A program made the position numbers and the translations under genes. The notes below the pieces were generated by a model that saw nothing but the letters and a program-made list of their open reading frames with translations, searched no databases and was not told where the DNA came from. Shown here one piece after another: positions 10,101 through 19,462 of a DNA stretch of 64,000 bases; the first letter of the stretch is position 1; every line of letters begins with the position of its first letter. The DNA is from Agreia pratensis (lineage in GTDB: Bacteria; Actinomycetota; Actinomycetes; Actinomycetales; Microbacteriaceae), in the NCBI RefSeq assembly GCF_900177685.1, contig NZ_FXAY01000003.1, positions 434,001 to 498,000 on the forward strand, given 5' to 3'.

Positions 10101-12791
10101 GTGTCGGATTCAGAAAAGCCTACCCTCCTCGTCATCGACGGCCATTCACTCGCGTTCAGGGCGTTCTACGCCCTTCCCGTCGACAGTTTCCAGACTCGCG
10201 ACGGGCAGCACACGAACGCGATCCACGGTTTCATCGCCATGCTCATCAACCTTCTGAAGGCAGAGAAGCCGACCCACATCGCGGTGGCGTTCGACATCTC
10301 CCGGCATTCGTTCCGCACCCGCGAGTACCCCGAATACAAGGGCACCAGGGGCGAGACTCCGCCAGAGTTCAAGGGCCAGATCCCTCTGCTCGAAGAGGCT
10401 CTGCACGCCATGAACATCACGACGGTCTCGAAAGAAGACTACGAAGCCGACGACATCCTGGCCACGCTCGCGCGCCAGGGCGAAGAGCAGGGATACCGCG
10501 TCTTCGTCGTCTCAGGCGACCGCGACAGCATCCAGCTCATCCGCCCCGACGTCACCCTGCTCTACCCCTCCGCCATGGGCGTGTCACAGCTCACGCGCTA
10601 CGACGCCGAGAAGGTCTTCGACAAGTACGGCGTGCAGCCGCACCAATACCCCGAGATCGCCGCTCTCGTGGGCGAGACGAGCGACAACCTGATCGGAGTC
10701 GACAAGGTCGGTCCGAAGACGGCCGCCAAGTGGATCAACCTATACGGCAGTCTCGACGCGATCATCGAGCGCAGAGACGAGATCAAGGGCGTCGTCGGCG
10801 ACAAGTTGCGCGAGCAATACGAGAACGCCGTGCGCAATCGAAAGCTCAATCACCTGCTCACCGACGTCGAGCTGCCGGTCGGTCCGTCAGATCTCGAGCG
10901 CAAGCCCATCGACGAGCAGGCTCTGCGCGAGGTGTTCGGCCGACTCGAGTTCCGCACGCTCCTCGATCGTGTGCTCAAGCTCGACGGTCAGGGTGCGGCT
11001 CCGGATGCGTCGGCCGCGCAGGGCTCCGCGGGCCCGGATTCGGTTCCCTCCACCATCACGGCGCCGACTCCGGCGACGGTACTCGACGAAGAACTCGAGC
11101 TCTGGCTCTCGCGAGCTCAGAAGAACAATCCTGAAGGCCTCGCCCTTGCGGTCGAAGAGCAGGGCGGCGTGCCCATCGGCCTCGGCATCGCATCGGCCAC
11201 CGAAAGCCTGTTCGCGCCGTGGAGCGCGGGCAGCCTCGACTACTCGGCGCTCGAGACGTGGCTGGCGAGCGATTCGCCGAAGATCATGCACGGAGCGAAA
11301 GAGCAGATCAAGACTCTCCGTCGCGCCGGCCTCTCCGTGTCCGGGCTGCGCTTCGACACGACACTTGCCGCCTGGCTGGTGCGTCCCGACTCGTCGGCAG
11401 ATCGATCGCTCGCCGAACTCGTCGACCGAACCCTCGCCGAAGTGCTGCCGACCCCCGACCCCAATCAGCTCGTCCCCGACGACGATTCAGATGTCGGCCC
11501 TGCAACGCAGGCGTGGTACATCGCCCGCGTCGCGGCCGCCCAGACGTCGTCGCTCGACGAGCGAACGCTGCGGGTGCTCGGCGACATCGAGATCCCCACG
11601 CTGATGGCACTTGTCGATATGGAACTCATCGGCATCACGGTGAGCCACGAGGAGCTCGCGCAGCTGTCGTCGGAGCTGGCCTCCACCGCTACTGATCTCG
11701 CCACCGACGCCTACGAGATCATCGGCGGTGAGATCAATCTCGGCTCACCGAAGCAGATCCAAGAGGTGCTCTTCGATCGACTCTCGATGCCCAAGACGCG
11801 TGCCACCAAGACGGGCTACTCGACCGACGCTGGCGCCCTGGCCGATCTGCAGGCGTCCAGCCCGCATCCCTTCCTCGGCCTTCTTCTGCAGCACCGCGAT
11901 GCCACGAAGCTCCGCCAGATCATCGAGACGGTCGATAAGGCCATCGCTCCCGACGGTCGGGTGCACACGCGCTACGTGCAGACGGGATCGAGCACCGGTC
12001 GCATCTCGTCGACCGACCCCAACCTGCAGAACATTCCCGTGCGCGCCGAAGAGGGCCGTCGCATCCGACACGCCTTTCAGGTGGGCGACGGCTTCGAGAC
12101 CCTTCTCACCGCCGACTACTCGCAGATCGAGATGCGGATCATGGCCCATCTCTCCGGCGACGAGGGCCTGATCACCGCCTTCACCGAGGGCGAAGACCTG
12201 CACCGCTTCGTCGGCGCGCACGTCTTCGGCGTCGAGCCCAAAGATGTCACGCCGGCCATGCGCACCAAGGTGAAGGCCATGTCCTATGGCCTCGCCTACG
12301 GGCTGAGTGCCTTCGGTCTGTCGAAGCAGCTGCGCATCGAATCGAGCGAAGCCAAGAAGCTCATGTCCGACTACTTCGAGCGCTTCGGCGCCGTGCGCGA
12401 CTTTCTGCGCAACGTGGTGCTGCAGGCCAAAGAAGACGGCTACACCGAGACGATCTTCGGCCGTCGTCGCCCATTCGCCAACCTCAACAGCGCCAACAGG
12501 GTGCTTCGAGACAACGATGAGCGGGCGGCACTGAACGCCCCGATTCAGGGCACCGCCGCCGACATCATCAAGATCGCCATGATCAATATCGCGAAAGACC
12601 TGAAAGAGCAGCAGCTCTCCTCGCGCATGCTGCTTCAGGTACACGACGAACTGGTCTTCGATGTGGCGCCCGGAGAGTGGCAGACGCTGTCCGAGATCGT
12701 GACCACGCGAATGAGCACAGCTGCCGAGCTGAGAGTTCCTCTAGAGGTGCAGGTCGGTCGCGGCGCGAACTGGAACGACGCCGCGCACTGA
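10101..12791 (+). CDS. polA: DNA polymerase I
   Basis: Repair and Okazaki-fragment polymerase, 896 residues from GTG at 10101. The 5'-nuclease domain occupies about residues 1-290. The central 3'-5' exonuclease-like domain (about 310-480) lacks the catalytic acidic residues: LALAVEEQGG replaces the DxE motif and IMHGAKEQIKTL replaces the KYD motif, so proofreading is probably absent, as in other actinobacterial PolA. The polymerase domain has motif A (DYSQIEMRI), motif B (MRTKVKAMSYGLAYG) and motif C (QVHDELVFD). Motif B carries Tyr where E. coli has Phe762, a residue associated with acceptance of dideoxynucleotides. Confidence 0.97.
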   Translation: MSDSEKPTLLVIDGHSLAFRAFYALPVDSFQTRDGQHTNAIHGFIAMLINLLKAEKPTHIAVAFDISRHSFRTREYPEYKGTRGETPPEFKGQIPLLEEALHAMNITTVSKEDYEADDILATLARQGEEQGYRVFVVSGDRDSIQLIRPDVTLLYPSAMGVSQLTRYDAEKVFDKYGVQPHQYPEIAALVGETSDNLIGVDKVGPKTAAKWINLYGSLDAIIERRDEIKGVVGDKLREQYENAVRNRKLNHLLTDVELPVGPSDLERKPIDEQALREVFGRLEFRTLLDRVLKLDGQGAAPDASAAQGSAGPDSVPSTITAPTPATVLDEELELWLSRAQKNNPEGLALAVEEQGGVPIGLGIASATESLFAPWSAGSLDYSALETWLASDSPKIMHGAKEQIKTLRRAGLSVSGLRFDTTLAAWLVRPDSSADRSLAELVDRTLAEVLPTPDPNQLVPDDDSDVGPATQAWYIARVAAAQTSSLDERTLRVLGDIEIPTLMALVDMELIGITVSHEELAQLSSELASTATDLATDAYEIIGGEINLGSPKQIQEVLFDRLSMPKTRATKTGYSTDAGALADLQASSPHPFLGLLLQHRDATKLRQIIETVDKAIAPDGRVHTRYVQTGSSTGRISSTDPNLQNIPVRAEEGRRIRHAFQVGDGFETLLTADYSQIEMRIMAHLSGDEGLITAFTEGEDLHRFVGAHVFGVEPKDVTPAMRTKVKAMSYGLAYGLSAFGLSKQLRIESSEAKKLMSDYFERFGAVRDFLRNVVLQAKEDGYTETIFGRRRPFANLNSANRVLRDNDERAALNAPIQGTAADIIKIAMINIAKDLKEQQLSSRMLLQVHDELVFDVAPGEWQTLSEIVTTRMSTAAELRVPLEVQVGRGANWNDAAH

Positions 12792-12876
12792 TCGTCTGTA
12801 GCACTCAGACAATCTCGACACCATTCGGACACCTCCAGGACGCCAGCCCGACATCCGAGTCACAGAGAATGTCGAG

Positions 12877-13407
12877 GTGACAACGGCGGCGAGCATCGTA
12901 TTCTCGTCTTTCACGTCGGCCGCAGACCCGATGCCTCGTGCGTGGTCACGGTTTCGCGATCGGCTGACCGCGCCGTCCGAGCGGCCCCTCGATCGTCTGG
13001 CCGATCCGCAGAACGGGCCGGTCTGCGTCTGGCGACTCCTGGCGAGCAACAATCGCGAACTCGGGCGAAGCGCCCTGATCTATCGCTCGTTCGACGATGC
13101 CCGTGCCGCCGTCTTCGACGCTCGGCTGACACGGCACGACATCGAGATCCGGTCGGTGCACGGACCAAACGCCGGCACCCACGGATGGTTCGCTCACGAA
13201 GTCGACGGGCCGCCCCTGATGACGTGTGGCCGATGGTACGGCGCACATGCCGCGAGCGTAGACGCGGCGCGGCACTCGATCGATGCATTCTTCAACGCGA
13301 CGGTGCTCGGCGAGGCCCATCGGCGGCTGTCCCCAGACCGGCGACGTTCCACCCGAGAGACCATTCGTGTCCAGACAGTAGCGAACGCTGCGGAAGGTCC
13401 TCGTTAG
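12877..13407 (+). CDS. Hypothetical protein, 176 aa
   Basis: I do not recognise a family with certainty. Residues about 47-90 (VCVWRLLASNNRELGRSALIY followed by SFDDAR) resemble the short strand-turn-strand pattern of YegP/DUF1508-type domains, but this is weak. The rest is Arg-rich with no membrane segment. Start is GTG at 12877 with only a weak GAG upstream. Its TAG stop (13405-13407) is also the first half of the TAGGCT promoter hexamer of the next gene. Confidence 0.6.
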   Translation: MTTAASIVFSSFTSAADPMPRAWSRFRDRLTAPSERPLDRLADPQNGPVCVWRLLASNNRELGRSALIYRSFDDARAAVFDARLTRHDIEIRSVHGPNAGTHGWFAHEVDGPPLMTCGRWYGAHAASVDAARHSIDAFFNATVLGEAHRRLSPDRRRSTRETIRVQTVANAAEGPR

Positions 13408-13410
13408 GCT
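13405..13410 (+). promoter_or_regulatory. -10 element, leaderless start of DUF885 gene
   Basis: TAGGCT, then 6 nt, then ATG at 13417. The hexamer shares its first three bases with the stop codon of the upstream gene. Confidence 0.6.
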
Positions 13411-13416
13411 GAATGC

Positions 13417-15099
13417 ATGACCGATCTCGCACAGCCTCTCGCACGAACACCAACGGAGATCGACTCGATCGCCGAGGAGTGGGTCGACACCCTGGTGCGG
13501 CTCGAACCCACGCTTGGCACGTACATCGGCCGAGTCGAAGCGAACTCCCGCTTCGCTGACCTGTCTCCCTCCGGCCACGAGCGCTATCTGGCCGAGGTTT
13601 TGCGATTCCAGGCCCGCCTGGCAGCAGCCGCGCCCGTCGACGACGTCGACAGGGTCACGCAGCTCGACCTCGGCGCCTCCCTAAAGCTCGCTGTCGAGAG
13701 CGCAGAGGCCGGCCTGCATCTGCGAGACCTCAACGTCATCGCCTCGCCGTCCCAAGACATCCGGGAGGCCTTCGATCTGATGCCGTCCGAGACGCCGGAG
13801 GATTGGCAGGTCATCGAGACGCGGCTCCGTGCCGTGCCTGAAACGCTCGACGGATATATCGAGACCCTGCGAGAGGGAATCACCCGCTCAATCGTTCCCG
13901 CCCGGCGCCAGGTCGTCGAGGTCCTCGCACAGGCACGCAAGAATGCATCCGACGACGGCTTCTTCACAACGCTCTCACACGCCGCTCCTGCAGGATCCGC
14001 AACGCAAGCACTCGAGCAGGCGTCCTCGATCGCTGCCGGTGGATACTCACGGTTCGCCGACTTTCTCGAGACCGAGCTTCTGCCCGCGGCCAGCCCGATC
14101 GACGCCGTGGGTCGCGACATCTATACGCTTCGGTCACGCGAGTTCCTCGGCGCCACGATCGACCTCGACGAGACCTACGAATGGGGCCTTGCAGAGCTCG
14201 CCCGCATGACCCGCGAGCAGGAGGCGATCGCACAGGAGATCCTGCCGGGTGCGACGGTGCATGAGGCTATCGCTCACCTCGATGCCGACGACTCGCGCAA
14301 ACTTCACGGAACAGCGGCTCTGAAGCAGTGGATGCAGACCACGAGCGACCGGGCGGTCGACGAGCTGTCGCGAAGTCATTTCGACATCCCCGATGAGATT
14401 CGGGCCCTCGAGTGCATGATCGCACCGACCGACGAGGGCGGTATCTACTACACGGGTCCCACCGACGACTTCTCACGGCCCGGACGCATGTGGTGGTCGG
14501 TGCCCGCGGGAGTCACCACGTTCGACACCTGGCGCGAACTGACCACCGTCTATCACGAGGGCGTTCCCGGGCACCACCTGCAGATCGGCCAGGCCGTCTA
14601 CAACAGGGCCACCCTCAACACCTGGCGTCGTCAGCTGGCGGGAACGTCGGGACACGCAGAGGGGTGGGCTCTCTATGCCGAACGGCTGATGGAGGAACTC
14701 GGCTACCTCGACGACCCGGCCGACAGGCTGGGCATGCTCGACGGCCAGAGGATGAGGGCTGCTCGAGTGGTTCTCGATATCGGGGTGCACCTCGGCAAGC
14801 AGCGTCCCGACGGCGAAGGCATCTGGGACGCCGACTACGCGCTGGAATTCATGCGCGCAAACGTGAACATGGACGACGCCTTCATTCGCTTCGAAGTGAA
14901 CCGCTACCTCGGCTGGCCTGGACAAGCGCCGTCGTACAAGGTCGGACAGCGCATCTGGGAGAGGCTGCGCGACGACTACAGGGCACAGCAGGGCGACTCA
15001 TACGACGCCAAGGAGTTCCACCGCCGCGCCCTCGATCTCGGAGGCGTCGGACTCGACACTCTCCAGAAGTTCCTGCTGAAAGACGGAGTATCCCGATGA
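13417..15099 (+). CDS. DUF885 family protein, putative metallopeptidase
   Basis: A 560-residue DUF885-family protein. Residues 379-387 read YHEGVPGHH, the family signature resembling a zinc-peptidase HExxH-type site with an extra His, and there is a conserved downstream EGWALYAE. Members are predicted zinc-dependent hydrolases; the substrate is unknown. No signal peptide is visible, so it is likely cytoplasmic. The stop overlaps the ATG of the next gene (ATGA), suggesting co-translation with the DsbA-like protein. Confidence 0.9.
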   Translation: MTDLAQPLARTPTEIDSIAEEWVDTLVRLEPTLGTYIGRVEANSRFADLSPSGHERYLAEVLRFQARLAAAAPVDDVDRVTQLDLGASLKLAVESAEAGLHLRDLNVIASPSQDIREAFDLMPSETPEDWQVIETRLRAVPETLDGYIETLREGITRSIVPARRQVVEVLAQARKNASDDGFFTTLSHAAPAGSATQALEQASSIAAGGYSRFADFLETELLPAASPIDAVGRDIYTLRSREFLGATIDLDETYEWGLAELARMTREQEAIAQEILPGATVHEAIAHLDADDSRKLHGTAALKQWMQTTSDRAVDELSRSHFDIPDEIRALECMIAPTDEGGIYYTGPTDDFSRPGRMWWSVPAGVTTFDTWRELTTVYHEGVPGHHLQIGQAVYNRATLNTWRRQLAGTSGHAEGWALYAERLMEELGYLDDPADRLGMLDGQRMRAARVVLDIGVHLGKQRPDGEGIWDADYALEFMRANVNMDDAFIRFEVNRYLGWPGQAPSYKVGQRIWERLRDDYRAQQGDSYDAKEFHRRALDLGGVGLDTLQKFLLKDGVSR

Positions 15100-16019
15100 C
15101 CAACACGCCGCCGCCCGGGTGGTATCCCGAAGAGAACTCGACCAGAGAGCGATGGTGGGACGGCCAGCAGTGGAGCGAGCTGTACCGCGATGCTCCGCCG
15201 ACCACGGTCGCTCCTGCTCACCCCGCAGGCCCGGTCGCTGCGGCAGCATCGGTCACCACGGCAGCATCGACACCGGCGCGTCGGCCGGTCTGGCCGTGGG
15301 TGCTCGGGGGGTCACTGCTGGTGGTGATCGCCGTGATCGTCGCCGCCGTTCTCGTACTGGCCAGCGTCTTCTCGTCGGTCAGTCGATCATCATCGGGCGG
15401 CTCTCCGTCAGACCCGCGTGGCTCCTCGAGCGCACCGGCCGGCAGTTCCGGTGACGGCATCGTGATCGGAGAGGGGGGAGACGACGCTGTTCGGGTCGTC
15501 ACCTACGTCGACTACTTCTGCCCGTTCTGCGGCGAATTCGAATCGACGAATGCCGAGCAGCTCTCCACGTGGGTCGACTCGGGCAAGGTGGTCCTCGAGG
15601 TCCATCCGATCTCGATTCTCGACCGCGCCTCTCTCGGAACGAAGTATTCGACCCGAGCCGCCAATGCGGCCGCTTGCGTCGCCGACACAGCGCCCGACGC
15701 GTTCGAGAAATTCAGCGCGCTCCTGTTCGAGAACCAGCCCCAAGAGAACACGGAGGGGCTGAGCGACACCGAGCTGATCGACCTGGCGAGCAAGGCCGGC
15801 GCGGTAGACGGCACCGGTGTGACCGACTGCATCAACTCGGGCGAGTTCATCGGATGGGTGACGGAGGCCACGGAGCGCGCGCTGAACGAGCCTGTGCCCG
15901 ATTCCGACCTCGAGCACATCTCGGGCACCCCGACCGTGATCGTCGACGGCGTGCAGTACGAAGGCAGCCTGACCGACGCCAAGGAATTCGCGGACGTCGT
16001 TTTGCCCGGCGCCAAGTAG
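15096..16019 (+). CDS. Membrane-anchored DsbA-like protein with DUF2510 domain
   Basis: A 307-residue protein with three parts: an N-terminal DUF2510 motif (PPGWYPEENSTRERWWDGQQW, about 6-27), a transmembrane helix (about 66-92), and a Ser/Gly-rich linker leading to an extracytoplasmic thioredoxin-fold domain. Cys142 and Cys145 form a CPFC redox motif, and GTPTVIVDG supplies the cis-Pro loop. It probably oxidises or isomerises disulfides outside the membrane. The ATG overlaps the DUF885 stop and the frame upstream of it is only accidental. Confidence 0.9.
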   Translation: MTNTPPPGWYPEENSTRERWWDGQQWSELYRDAPPTTVAPAHPAGPVAAAASVTTAASTPARRPVWPWVLGGSLLVVIAVIVAAVLVLASVFSSVSRSSSGGSPSDPRGSSSAPAGSSGDGIVIGEGGDDAVRVVTYVDYFCPFCGEFESTNAEQLSTWVDSGKVVLEVHPISILDRASLGTKYSTRAANAAACVADTAPDAFEKFSALLFENQPQENTEGLSDTELIDLASKAGAVDGTGVTDCINSGEFIGWVTEATERALNEPVPDSDLEHISGTPTVIVDGVQYEGSLTDAKEFADVVLPGAK

Positions 16020-16055
16020 CCGTCAGAAGTGTTGCCGCGCACCGATCTTCGGGGC

Positions 16056-16061
16056 TAGAAT
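16056..16061 (+). promoter_or_regulatory. rpsA promoter -10 element
   Basis: TAGAAT with a possible -35 TTGCCG at 16032-16037 (18-bp spacing). Transcription from here would give rpsA a leader of roughly 110 nt, long compared with the leaderless genes nearby. Confidence 0.6.
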
Positions 16062-16178
16062 GACTTGGCACGTTTTGTGCCATCCCATCCGCTCGCCGTC
16101 GGCAGAGCAGTCCTGCTCGAAACATCGAACTCGTCTGTCGTCGGCCTGATATATGTCCATCCTGGAGCATTTACTTTT

Positions 16179-17633
16179 ATGACAATCGCAACGACCGACA
16201 GAGTAGCCAAGCAGGTCGCCATCAACGACATTGGCTCGGCAGAAGACTTTCTTGCCGCGGTCGAAAAGACACTGAAGTTCTTCAACGACGGAGACCTCAT
16301 CGAGGGCACCGTTGTGAAGATCGACCGCGACGAGGTTCTCCTCGACGTCGGGTACAAGACCGAGGGTGTCATCCCCTCGCGTGAGCTTTCCATCAAGCAC
16401 GACGTCGACCCCACCGAGGTCGTCCAGGTCGGCGATCTGGTAGAGGCCCTCGTTCTTCAGAAAGAAGACAAAGAAGGCCGCCTGATCCTCTCCAAGAAGC
16501 GCGCTCAGTACGAGCGTGCGTGGGGAGACGTCGAGAAGATCAAGGACGCCGACGGTGTTGTCACCGGTTCGGTCATCGAGGTCGTCAAGGGTGGACTCAT
16601 CGTCGACATCGGACTCCGAGGCTTCCTGCCCGCGTCGCTCATCGAGCTTCGTCGCGTGCGCGACCTCACGCCCTACCTGGGCCAGGAGATCGAGGCGAAG
16701 ATCCTCGAGCTCGACAAGAACCGCAACAACGTCGTTCTGTCGCGCCGCGCCCTGCTCGAGCAGACGCAGTCCGAGAGCCGCACCACGTTCCTCAACAACC
16801 TCCAGAAGGGACAGGTCCGCAAGGGCGTCGTCTCGTCGATCGTCAACTTCGGTGCGTTCGTCGATCTGGGTGGAGTCGACGGACTGGTTCACGTCTCCGA
16901 ACTCAGCTGGAAGCACATCGAGCACGCCTCAGAGGTCGTCGAGGTCGGCCAGGAGGTCACCGTCGAGATCCTCGAGGTCGACCTCGACCGCGAGCGTGTC
17001 TCCCTGTCGCTCAAGGCGACGCAGGAAGACCCGTGGCAGGTCTTCGCCCGTACCCACGCAATCGGCCAGGTTGCTCCGGGTAAGGTCACGAAGCTCGTTC
17101 CCTTCGGCGCATTCGTTCGCGTCGCAGAGGGCATCGAGGGACTCGTGCACATCTCCGAGCTGTCGGGCAAGCACGTCGAGCTCGCCGAGCAGGTCGTGTC
17201 GGTCGGCGACGAGGTCTTCGTCAAGGTCATCGACATCGACCTCGAGCGTCGCCGAATCTCGCTGAGCCTCAAGCAGGCCAACGAGGGCGTCGACCCCGAG
17301 GGTACCGAGTTCGACCCGGCGCTCTACGGAATGCTCACCGAGTACGACGACCAGGGCAACTACAAGTTCCCCGAGGGCTTCGACCCGGAGACCAACGAGT
17401 GGCGCGAGGGCTTCGAGACCCAGCGCGAGAAGTGGGAGCAGGACTACGCTGCTGCCCAGGCTCGCTGGGAGGCCCACAAGAAGCAGGTTGCCACGAGCAA
17501 TGCCGAGGTCGCAGAAGGAACCGGCGCCAGCGCCGGATCGACCTTCTCCAGCGAGTCGACCGGAGCCGGCACCCTTGCCGACGACGAGACTCTCGCCGCG
17601 CTTCGCGAGAAGCTGTCGAGCAGCAACTCCTAA
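16179..17633 (+). CDS. rpsA: Ribosomal protein S1
   Basis: A 484-residue S1 protein that helps mRNA binding to the 30S subunit. Four S1 OB-fold repeats are visible (about 36-105, 123-188, 209-277 and 294-363), each with the G-x-(V/I)...G(A/G)FV...H(V/I)SEL pattern in the later ones. A Glu/Gln-rich and then Ser/Thr/Gly-rich low-complexity tail follows. Start is ATG at 16179 with CTGGAG upstream; the longer open frame adds an unconserved N-terminus. Followed by a TTCG hairpin terminator. Confidence 0.97.
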   Translation: MTIATTDRVAKQVAINDIGSAEDFLAAVEKTLKFFNDGDLIEGTVVKIDRDEVLLDVGYKTEGVIPSRELSIKHDVDPTEVVQVGDLVEALVLQKEDKEGRLILSKKRAQYERAWGDVEKIKDADGVVTGSVIEVVKGGLIVDIGLRGFLPASLIELRRVRDLTPYLGQEIEAKILELDKNRNNVVLSRRALLEQTQSESRTTFLNNLQKGQVRKGVVSSIVNFGAFVDLGGVDGLVHVSELSWKHIEHASEVVEVGQEVTVEILEVDLDRERVSLSLKATQEDPWQVFARTHAIGQVAPGKVTKLVPFGAFVRVAEGIEGLVHISELSGKHVELAEQVVSVGDEVFVKVIDIDLERRRISLSLKQANEGVDPEGTEFDPALYGMLTEYDDQGNYKFPEGFDPETNEWREGFETQREKWEQDYAAAQARWEAHKKQVATSNAEVAEGTGASAGSTFSSESTGAGTLADDETLAALREKLSSSNS

Positions 17634-17644
17634 GTTGCACAACA

Positions 17645-17672
17645 GAACGGCCGCCCTTCGGGGCGGCCGTTC
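17645..17672 (+). terminator. Intrinsic terminator after rpsA
   Basis: A perfect 12-bp G+C-rich stem (17645-17656 with 17661-17672) with a TTCG tetraloop, 12 bases after the stop. Confidence 0.88.
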
Positions 17673-17701
17673 CGTCGTTAACCCGTCGACGCCGCCGTCG
17701 A

Positions 17702-17707
17702 TATCAT
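17702..17707 (+). promoter_or_regulatory. -10 element, leaderless start of coaE
   Basis: TATCAT, 6 nt before the ATG at 17714. The intervening GGAGCC is too close to the ATG to act as a normal ribosome site. Confidence 0.55.
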
Positions 17708-17713
17708 GGAGCC

Positions 17714-18337
17714 ATGTTCATCGTGGGCCTCACCGGCGGAATAGCATCAGGAAAATCCACTGTGGCCCGGCGGCTCGTCGACCACGGTGCGGTGCACGTC
17801 GACGCGGATGCCATCTCCCGCGAGGTCGTCGAGCCGTCCACCTCGGGGCTCGAGGCCGTCGCAGCCGAGTTCGGCGCCGGGGTGCTCGCTGACGACGGTT
17901 CGCTCGACCGTGCCGCGTTGGGAGCAATCGTCTTCGCCGATCCGGATGCTCGGGGCCGGCTCGAGGCCATCGTCCATCCCAGGGTGCATGCGCGCACCGC
18001 AGAGCTGATAGCCGCGGCCGAAGCAGCGGATCCCGCTGCCGTCGTCGTCTACGACGTTCCTCTTCTCGTCGAGGCCCGCAGAGAACTGCAGTTCGACCTG
18101 ATCGTCGTCTGCGAGGCGCCGGTCGAGACGCGCATCAGTCGTCTCCTCACGCACCGGGGCATGCCTCGAGCCGAGGCCGAACGACGCATCTCCGCACAGG
18201 CCAGCGATGACGAGCGGCGCGCGGTCGCCGACGTCGTCATCGACACGTCGGGCTCGCTCCAGCACACCCTCGATCAGGTCGACGCACTGTGGGCGGACCT
18301 GTCGGCGCGCGCCCAGGACAGGGCCCGCGTCTCCTGA
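17714..18337 (+). CDS. coaE: Dephospho-CoA kinase
   Basis: Last enzyme of coenzyme A synthesis, phosphorylating the 3'-hydroxyl of dephospho-CoA; 207 residues, normal for a single-domain CoaE. Walker A is GGIASGKST (about residues 8-16), followed by the family's DADAISREVVEP and the lid region with VETRISRL and RMSAQ-like RRISAQ. No fused UPF0157 domain, unlike mycobacterial CoaE. It converges with pfkA (16-base gap). Confidence 0.95.
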   Translation: MFIVGLTGGIASGKSTVARRLVDHGAVHVDADAISREVVEPSTSGLEAVAAEFGAGVLADDGSLDRAALGAIVFADPDARGRLEAIVHPRVHARTAELIAAAEAADPAAVVVYDVPLLVEARRELQFDLIVVCEAPVETRISRLLTHRGMPRAEAERRISAQASDDERRAVADVVIDTSGSLQHTLDQVDALWADLSARAQDRARVS

Positions 18338-18353
18338 TACGAACCCTTCACGC

Positions 18354-19382
18354 CTAGCCGAAGAGCAGCGCGGCCTCGTCGTAACGATGCTGCGGAACAG
18401 TCTTGAGTTTGCCCAGGGCCTCGGCGAAACCGACCGTGACGATCTCGGTACCCTTCAGGGCGACCATCTGGCCCCAGGCACCGTCGCCGATGATGTCACT
18501 GGCAGCCATGCCGAGACGCGTAGCGAGAACCCGGTCGTAGGCGCTCGGCACACCGCCGCGCTGGATATGGCCGAGGGTCGTCGCTCGAGTCTCGATTCCT
18601 GTGATCGATTCGATGAGCGGGGCGATACGTTCGCCGATGCCTCCGAGGCGCGGCCGGCCGAAGGCATCCAGACCCCGCTCGGAATGCGGGTCGTCCATGC
18701 TGTCGGGCATAAAGCCCTCTGCCACGACGACCAGGGGAGCGCGACCGCGGTCATAGGCGCTCTGCACCCACTCGCACATCTGCTCGACACTGGTCTTCTG
18801 CTCGGGAATCAGGATGGCGTGTGCGCCCGCCGCCATACCCGAGTGCAGCGCAATCCAGCCCACATGGCGACCCATCACTTCGGCGACCATGCATCGACTG
18901 TGCGACTCCCCGGTCGTACGCAGACGGTCCATGGCGTCGGTGGCGATCTGCACTGCGGTATCGAAACCGAAGGTGTAGTCGGTGGCGTCGAGATCGTTGT
19001 CGACCGTCTTCGGTACGCCGACGATCTTGAGACCGGCGTCGGTCAGGCGCTTCGCCGCAGCGAGAGTGCCCTCACCGCCGATCGCCATGATCGCATCGAT
19101 TCCGTGGCGCTCCATGTTGGCGGCGATGTTCTCCGGCCCGCCGTTCTCACCCTCGAAGGGATTGGTGCGGCTCGTTCCGAGGATCGTGCCGCCCTGCTTG
19201 GCGATGCCGCGGATGTTGTGGCGAGTGAGCTCCATGATGTCGGCGTTGACGACACCCCTCCAGCCGTCTCTGAAACCGACGAACTCCTGGCCGTTGATCT
19301 CCGTTCCCTTGAGAACGGCCCCGCGGATGACCGCGTTGAGTCCGGGACAGTCGCCGCCCGAGGTGAGAATGCCGATGCGCAT
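18354..19382 (-). CDS. pfkA: 6-phosphofructokinase
   Basis: Phosphorylates fructose 6-phosphate to the 1,6-bisphosphate; 342 residues. The GGDCPGLN phosphate loop, PKTVDND catalytic segment with the Asp base, and MGRHVGWIA are present. Gly105 in GGEGT (not Asp) points to ATP rather than pyrophosphate as donor. Lys125 in PKTVDND is the residue seen in actinobacterial enzymes lacking the allosteric E. coli type. It is transcribed away from uvrB and convergent with coaE. Confidence 0.95.
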   Translation of the reverse strand: MRIGILTSGGDCPGLNAVIRGAVLKGTEINGQEFVGFRDGWRGVVNADIMELTRHNIRGIAKQGGTILGTSRTNPFEGENGGPENIAANMERHGIDAIMAIGGEGTLAAAKRLTDAGLKIVGVPKTVDNDLDATDYTFGFDTAVQIATDAMDRLRTTGESHSRCMVAEVMGRHVGWIALHSGMAAGAHAILIPEQKTSVEQMCEWVQSAYDRGRAPLVVVAEGFMPDSMDDPHSERGLDAFGRPRLGGIGERIAPLIESITGIETRATTLGHIQRGGVPSAYDRVLATRLGMAASDIIGDGAWGQMVALKGTEIVTVGFAEALGKLKTVPQHRYDEAALLFG

Positions 19383-19450
19383 GGCGCCGCTCCTGTTCGA
19401 AAGAAATCCGTTTCCACTGCCAGGCAGGGACCAGTGTCACTACCCCGACC

Positions 19451-19456
19451 TAAACT
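19451..19456 (+). promoter_or_regulatory. -10 element, leaderless start of uvrB
   Basis: TAAACT, 6 nt before the ATG at 19463; no Shine-Dalgarno sequence. I see no LexA-type box in the short gap to pfkA. Confidence 0.65.
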
Positions 19457-19462
19457 TATTGC

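Noticed and set aside
12794-12810. Inverted repeat GTCTG...CAGAC after polA
   Set aside because: Only 5 bp of stem and no T tract, too weak to call a terminator.
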